Shown here: piece by piece, positions 60,530 to 64,000 of the stretch
How positions within the stretch are numbered: the stretch's first letter is position 1
Layout of the letters: every line of letters starts with the position of its first letter
Assembly (NCBI RefSeq): GCF_002872075.1
Contig: NZ_PGGU01000016.1
Span: 672,508-736,507 of the forward strand
Origin: Microbacterium aurantiacum
GTDB taxonomy: Bacteria > Actinomycetota > Actinomycetes > Actinomycetales > Microbacteriaceae
DNA length: 64,000 nt
Direction: 5' to 3'
The notes under the pieces: generated by a model
The model's database searches: none
Told to the model about the DNA's origin: nothing
Seen by the model: only the letters and a program-made list of their open reading frames with translations
Position numbers and translations under genes: made by a program

Positions 60530-61075
60530 ATGTCAGACAACACCTCCACTCCATCCGATGAAGCCGCGCAGAACGCGGCGCTGCAGAAAGCGGTGATCGT
60601 CGGGATGCAGCCCGGCCAGGCCAGGCATGTCGTCGATGAAGCGGCTCGCTACGCCCGCCTTCTGAGTTCACCGCTCGTCGTCGTGCATGTCGACGTCACG
60701 CGCTTCGTCACCTACGAGGACCCGGACGGGTATGTGCACTCGGCTCCCATCGATCTCAACCTCGACGTCGGCGCGGCGGAGTTCGACGCCGTGCAGGAAG
60801 AGGCGGCGAAGCTGCTCGACGGCACCGGCGTCACCTGGACGGCACGGCAGCTCGTGGGCGACCCGGCTCTGGCGATCAAGCAGCTCGCGAACAAGATCGA
60901 TGCGCAGCTGATCGTCGTCGGCACGCGCAAGCGCGGCATCGGCGAATCGATCAGGGAGTTCTTCACCGGTTCTGTCGCCGCGCGGCTCGCCCACCGGCAG
61001 CATCGCTCGATCCTCGTGGTCCCGCTCGGCGAACCGGTGCCGGACGACCAGAAGGAGATCTGGCCCGAGTCGTAG
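60530..61075 (+). CDS. Universal stress protein (UspA family)
   Basis: The 181-residue protein is a single Usp domain (AVIVGMQPGQARHVVDEAARYARLL...LIVVGTRKRGIGESIREFFTGSVAARLAHRQHRSILVVPLG). The late stretch approximates the ATP-binding G-2X-G-9X-G(S/T) motif, so it may bind ATP. A 15-residue polar N-terminal extension precedes the domain. GAAGGGA lies about eight bases before the ATG at 60530; an in-frame GTG at 60512 is less likely. Confidence 0.92.
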   Translation: MSDNTSTPSDEAAQNAALQKAVIVGMQPGQARHVVDEAARYARLLSSPLVVVHVDVTRFVTYEDPDGYVHSAPIDLNLDVGAAEFDAVQEEAAKLLDGTGVTWTARQLVGDPALAIKQLANKIDAQLIVVGTRKRGIGESIREFFTGSVAARLAHRQHRSILVVPLGEPVPDDQKEIWPES

Positions 61076-61099
61076 GCCGTCGGCATCCGCTGTCGTCTT

Positions 61100-61176
61100 C
61101 TCTCCGCCCCGGGAGAGGGCTGAGGAACCGCCCGAGATGCGGAGAGTTCCTGCGAACTCATCCGGATCCCGGGCGG
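61100..61176. terminator. Hairpin pair between convergent UspA and PadR genes
   Basis: A small hairpin (CTCTCC with GGAGAG, 61100-61117) is followed by a long one: the arm from CCGCCCG at 61128 to 61149 pairs with the arm ending CGGGCGG at 61176, with about 20 pairs, two mismatches, a bulge and loop CTGC. The position between converging genes suggests a bidirectional terminator. Confidence 0.68.
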
Positions 61177-61222
61177 CACGCCGGATCTGAGGCGGGGATG
61201 CCGAGACGATCGCCGAGCGGGG

Positions 61223-61849
61223 TCAGCGCCCGAGCGCGTTCAATCCGACCGTGACGCCGCGCGCGGCAGCATCCAGTGCGCCCTCGAGCTCGGTGACGAC
61301 GGATGCCGGCAGCTCGCCGCCCCGCGCGACATGCGTGCGCAGGTCGGTGCGCACCTGCGCACGGAACGCGTTGATCAGGGCATCCGCGCGATGCAGCTCT
61401 TCGCGGCTGGAGACGCGTGCATTGTCTGCAGCAGATCGAGGTCGTGCCTTCGCCGAGCTCCGCTCGTCCTTCTCGGCCGCTGCGAGGTCGGCGCGCAGGC
61501 TCTTCATGGCATCCTGCACGCTCTGACGCACCTCGTTGGCGATCAGCCGCACGGAGTCGGCGAGACCCGATTCGATCCCGGCGAGATCCCCTTCACGGGA
61601 GGCGAGTTCCGCACGACCGGCCTCGGTGATCGCGTAGATCGTGGTGCGGCCGTCGACGGTCTTCGTCACCAGGCCCTCCTCCTCGAGCTTCGCGAGCCGA
61701 GGATAGATGGTGCCGGCGCTGGGCGTGTAGGTGCCGCCGGTGCGATCGGTCAGGGCCTGGATGATGCCGTAGCCGTGCTGCGGCGCCTCGGCGAGAAGCG
61801 ACAGCAGGTACAGGCGCAGGTCGCCGTGCGAGAAGACGGCGGGGCTCAT
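61223..61849 (-). CDS. PadR-family transcriptional regulator
   Basis: The 208-residue protein has a PadR winged helix (LRLYLLSLLAEAPQHGYGIIQAL...YTPSAGTIYPRLAKLEEEGLVTKTVDGRTTIYAITEAGRAEL, residues 9-80) and a long C-terminal helical region of about 120 residues, probably for dimerisation. The start overlaps the stop of the DUF4097 gene as ATGA. Two ATATATCG-type palindromes in the operon promoter are its likely operators, giving negative autoregulation. Confidence 0.93.
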   Translation of the reverse strand: MSPAVFSHGDLRLYLLSLLAEAPQHGYGIIQALTDRTGGTYTPSAGTIYPRLAKLEEEGLVTKTVDGRTTIYAITEAGRAELASREGDLAGIESGLADSVRLIANEVRQSVQDAMKSLRADLAAAEKDERSSAKARPRSAADNARVSSREELHRADALINAFRAQVRTDLRTHVARGGELPASVVTELEGALDAAARGVTVGLNALGR

Positions 61850-62685
61850 GATTCCCACTCCGCGTCGTCGGCGACGGATGCCGTCGCCCGGCGCAGCACC
61901 GTGATCGATCCGGAGACCGTGTTGGCGCGCACGTCGACGAAACGTCCGGCGAGCTCGCCGGTCGAGCCGGTGTAGTTGCTCGGGCCGGAGGAACTGCGCT
62001 CGACCCCGTCGATCAGGATCCGGCCGCTCAGCGAGCGCGCCACGTAGTTCGCGGGGAGCGACTCGTCGAGGCGGATGGTGCTGGAACCGGCGACCGTGTT
62101 CAGGTTGATCGTGTTGACGTCTCCGGCGGCATCCACCAGGGCCGAGCCGGAGACCGTGTCGATCGTCGCCTTGCGCACGGCGCCCATGACCGCGACATCG
62201 CCGGAGACGCTGTTGGCGCTGAGCGTGCCGGTGAGGCCGCGCACCTGCACGTCGCCGGAGACCGAGTTCACCGTCAGATCGCCGATGAGCGTGTCGACGA
62301 TGATGTCGCCGGAGACCGTGCTCAGACGGGTGTCGTTGCTGATCCCGGAGACGAGGGCTCCGGCGCTGACGACTCCGAGGTTGAGCGCGATCGCGCGAGG
62401 CACGGCGACGCTCACTTCGGCGCGGGGTCCGCCGGAGCCGAAGTTCCGGAACACCTCGAGGAAGTTGTCCCAGCCCAGCTGGGGGTGGTCGATCTCGACC
62501 TCGCCGCCACTGGACTCGATGCGGAGGTCCTTGATGGTGACGCCGTGCACCTCGATGCGGATGCCCGGCTCGTCGTGCGCGATGACGTCGATCTGTCCGC
62601 CGACGAGGCCCACCTTGAGGCGCGTCGCGGATTCGATGTCGATGACGCGTTCCTCGCCGGGGGCGATGAGCCACTTCTCGGTCAT
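61846..62685 (-). CDS. DUF4097-family beta-strand repeat protein
   Basis: The 279-residue protein has repeated units of roughly 18-21 residues built on VSGD(V/I)xV (for example TVSGDIIVDTLIG, SVSGDVQVRGLTG, SVSGDVAVMGAVR), the DUF4097 pattern that folds as a right-handed beta solenoid. It has no signal peptide, so it is cytoplasmic. AGGAG lies before the ATG. Such proteins often sit beside PadR regulators and are thought to act as stress or envelope-signalling scaffolds; no activity is known. Translation is coupled to padR. Confidence 0.9.
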   Translation of the reverse strand: MTEKWLIAPGEERVIDIESATRLKVGLVGGQIDVIAHDEPGIRIEVHGVTIKDLRIESSGGEVEIDHPQLGWDNFLEVFRNFGSGGPRAEVSVAVPRAIALNLGVVSAGALVSGISNDTRLSTVSGDIIVDTLIGDLTVNSVSGDVQVRGLTGTLSANSVSGDVAVMGAVRKATIDTVSGSALVDAAGDVNTINLNTVAGSSTIRLDESLPANYVARSLSGRILIDGVERSSSGPSNYTGSTGELAGRFVDVRANTVSGSITVLRRATASVADDAEWES

Positions 62686-62709
62686 GTCTGCTTCTCCTGT
62701 GTCTTGGTT

Positions 62710-62723
62710 CGCGATATATCGCG
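62710..62723. promoter_or_regulatory. PadR operator 1
   Basis: CGCGATATATCGCG is a perfect 14-bp palindrome just downstream of the predicted transcription start of the DUF4097-padR operon. Confidence 0.82.
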
Positions 62724-62730
62724 TGCAACC

Positions 62731-62761
62731 AGAGTAACACGATATATCGCGAGTATGTCAA
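62731..62761 (-). promoter_or_regulatory. Promoter of the DUF4097-padR operon with operator 2
   Basis: On the minus strand TTGACA (62761-62756) and TACTCT (62736-62731) are 19 bases apart. The spacer includes a near copy of the palindrome, CACGATATATCGCG (62738-62751), whose centre is 28 bp from operator 1. Confidence 0.82.
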
Positions 62762-62777
62762 GACGGGAGGCGTTCAG

Positions 62778-62826
62778 AGAGCGCAAATGGCTGCATCCGG
62801 GGTGCGGATGCAGCCATTTGCGCTCT
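62778..62826. terminator. Perfect 21-bp hairpin after the Tat-exported protein gene
   Basis: The arm 62778-62798 (starting AGAGCGCAAATGG) is exactly complementary to 62806-62826 around loop GGGGTGC. It begins 21 bases after the minus-strand gene's stop. It has no T-run, so it may be an actinobacterial terminator without a U-tract or an mRNA-protecting hairpin. Confidence 0.75.
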
Positions 62827-62846
62827 TCGAACGGTGAAGGCGCGGC

Positions 62847-63881
62847 TCAGATCGCCGGTGCCGTCACGGAGTTGTTGCTGGTGTCGCGATCCTCGAAAAG
62901 CGGCGGGAAGGTCACCGTACTGGTGTGCTCGGGGTACACGTACTCGCGGGGGGCCGAATCGACCTCGACGTCGAGGCCGAGGGTGAGTGTCTGCCCGCTC
63001 GGGATGGCGAGGTTCAGCGGAATCTGGTACCCGTTCTGCAGATTCCCCGTGGGAGCGCCGATCGACGCGAGGACGTCGTTTCCGTTCAGGACGGCGCTGG
63101 TGACCGTGATGCCGGTGTAGACGCCGGTGAACACGTTCGGGTTCGTGCTGAGAAGGCTCGTCGGCCCGTGTACGGAGATCGATCCGCTGCTGTCCAACTC
63201 GCCGGGTGCGAGAGAGGAGATCGAGACGCTGGCGGGCTTGTACACGGTGAACGCCGCGCCGCCTGCTGCGCTGGGGATGGTGTCCGTCGTCCACGTCGCC
63301 GTCACGCCGGCGTCGAACGTGTCGAAGTAGGTCGGGGTCAACGTCACGGTGTTGTCCGATGGCGTCGGGTCGGTGCCACCGGAAGGCAGGATCGAGACCG
63401 AGGAGGGAGCGATGTCCTCGTACCAGTCCTCGGTGATCGAGCCGTAGGAGATGAGGATCTCCGCCTCGGCGCCGTCCGCGGGGATCGCGATCGGGAGGCT
63501 GAAGATCGCGGTCGTCGTGTTGCCCGTCGTCGTCGTGGTGAGCAGCGTTGCGGCCTGAGCGTCGATGGTGGCGCTGGGCGCACCGAAGATACGGGCGTCG
63601 AACGTCATCACGAGGTTCGCTCCCGGCGTCGGAGTATCGCCGACGGTGGTGGCGCCGTATCCACCGAGAATGGCGATCCGGTAGCCGCGCAGGCCGTCCG
63701 GACTCCGGCCGAAGATCGTGTCGCCGAACGAGTATCCGCGAAGGCGCAGATCGACCGCCACGCTTGCGGCGGCGAGCGGTGTCGCGACCGCGAGGGCGAC
63801 CACGGGAGCCGACCAGGCGGACGCTTTCAGGATCGTGCGGCGGCTGAGGCCGCCCGTCTGTGCGTTCTCGAGTGCAGGCAT
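62847..63881 (-). CDS. Tat-exported surface protein of unknown function
   Basis: The 344-residue protein starts with a Tat signal (LSRRTILKASAW at about 12-23, then a hydrophobic stretch ending near AAAS at 40). The mature part is rich in Thr, Ser, Gly and Asp, has no cysteines and looks all-beta, like repeated Ig-like or CARDB-type domains (PSDNTVTLTPTYFDTFDAGVTATWT; FEDRDTSNNSVTAPAI). I do not recognise a specific family. No LPXTG motif or C-terminal anchor is seen, so it is probably secreted. The ATG at 63881 follows GGAGGAG. A monocistronic gene. Confidence 0.83.
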   Translation of the reverse strand: MPALENAQTGGLSRRTILKASAWSAPVVALAVATPLAAASVAVDLRLRGYSFGDTIFGRSPDGLRGYRIAILGGYGATTVGDTPTPGANLVMTFDARIFGAPSATIDAQAATLLTTTTTGNTTTAIFSLPIAIPADGAEAEILISYGSITEDWYEDIAPSSVSILPSGGTDPTPSDNTVTLTPTYFDTFDAGVTATWTTDTIPSAAGGAAFTVYKPASVSISSLAPGELDSSGSISVHGPTSLLSTNPNVFTGVYTGITVTSAVLNGNDVLASIGAPTGNLQNGYQIPLNLAIPSGQTLTLGLDVEVDSAPREYVYPEHTSTVTFPPLFEDRDTSNNSVTAPAI

Positions 63882-63907
63882 GATGAAGCTTCTCCTCCGG
63901 TGGCTTC

Positions 63908-63920
63908 GGGAACAGTTCCC
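63908..63920. promoter_or_regulatory. Palindrome upstream of the Tat-exported protein gene
   Basis: GGGAACAGTTCCC is a perfect inverted repeat (six-base arms) 27 bases before the start codon, a possible operator or leader hairpin. The remaining bases to 64000 hold no recognisable gene. Confidence 0.4.
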
Positions 63921-64000
63921 CTGCCCCACCGACCAGGCTAGTCAATCAATCGATCGAATGTGCCGGTTCAGAAGGCCGGCGGCGTATGCCAGATCCGATC

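Noticed and set aside
61076-61222. A further copy of the 19-bp-periodic element.
   Set aside because: The spacer forms ordinary hairpins but no pair of direct words at 18-19 bp with matching inverted pair could be found.

Overview
The window is about 70% GC, with short intergenic gaps and many GTG starts. Gene content (CebR-controlled cellobiose operon, split purS/purQ, DUF3073, sterol-carrier-family protein, dodecin, DtxR-type iron boxes) points to an actinobacterium of the Microbacteriaceae, most likely Microbacterium. It reads as ordinary chromosome: no insertion sequence, tRNA, rRNA, prophage or CRISPR array was seen.

Layout. 0.1-0.4 kb: cold-shock protein. 0.5-5.6 kb: iron-siderophore uptake (siderophore-interacting flavoprotein, ATPase, lipoprotein, fused double permease) with two DtxR-like boxes. 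5.8-7.3 kb: alpha/beta hydrolase and divergent TetR regulator with two matching operators. 7.3-18.5 kb: potassium block, with kdpFABCDE preceded by a 27-residue membrane ORF, then an SLC13/ArsB-type permease and a KimA-like potassium importer. 18.5-24 kb: acetyltransferase, exported intradiol dioxygenase, small alarmone synthetase, M20 amidohydrolase, flavin reductase, and an ArsR/SRPBCC/SnoaL trio. 24-28.4 kb: arsenic and metal block (ArsC, ArsR-ArsC fusion, CmtR-like repressor with CDF transporter, flavoprotein, ArsR). 28.4-28.6 kb: remnants of two lost genes. 28.6-32.8 kb: LacI plus GH13 glucosidase, 2-hydroxyacid dehydrogenase, DUF1761 protein. 32.9-34.6 kb: purQ, purS, apt. 34.7-40.6 kb: cebEFG-bglC-cebR with two canonical CebR boxes. 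40.7-44.2 kb: membrane-protein operon of unknown role with a divergent TetR. 44.2-60.1 kb: NCS2 uracil/xanthine permease, dodecin, purC, purD, purM, purF, mixed with transporters and small enzymes. 60.2-64 kb: DUF3073, universal stress protein, PadR with a DUF4097 protein, and a Tat-exported protein.

Three features run through the window. (1) At least fifteen genes have a TANNNT hexamer exactly six bases before the start codon, the geometry of leaderless transcription; it fixes several starts. (2) Four intergenic spacers hold a 77-82 bp element made of two direct copies of a short word and two inverted copies, each pair 18-19 bp apart. The word differs between elements while the geometry is kept, and I do not recognise the family. 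(3) A direct-repeat box (7-4-7) lies about 41-43 bases before both the kdp operon and the KimA-like gene, suggesting shared control by KdpE.
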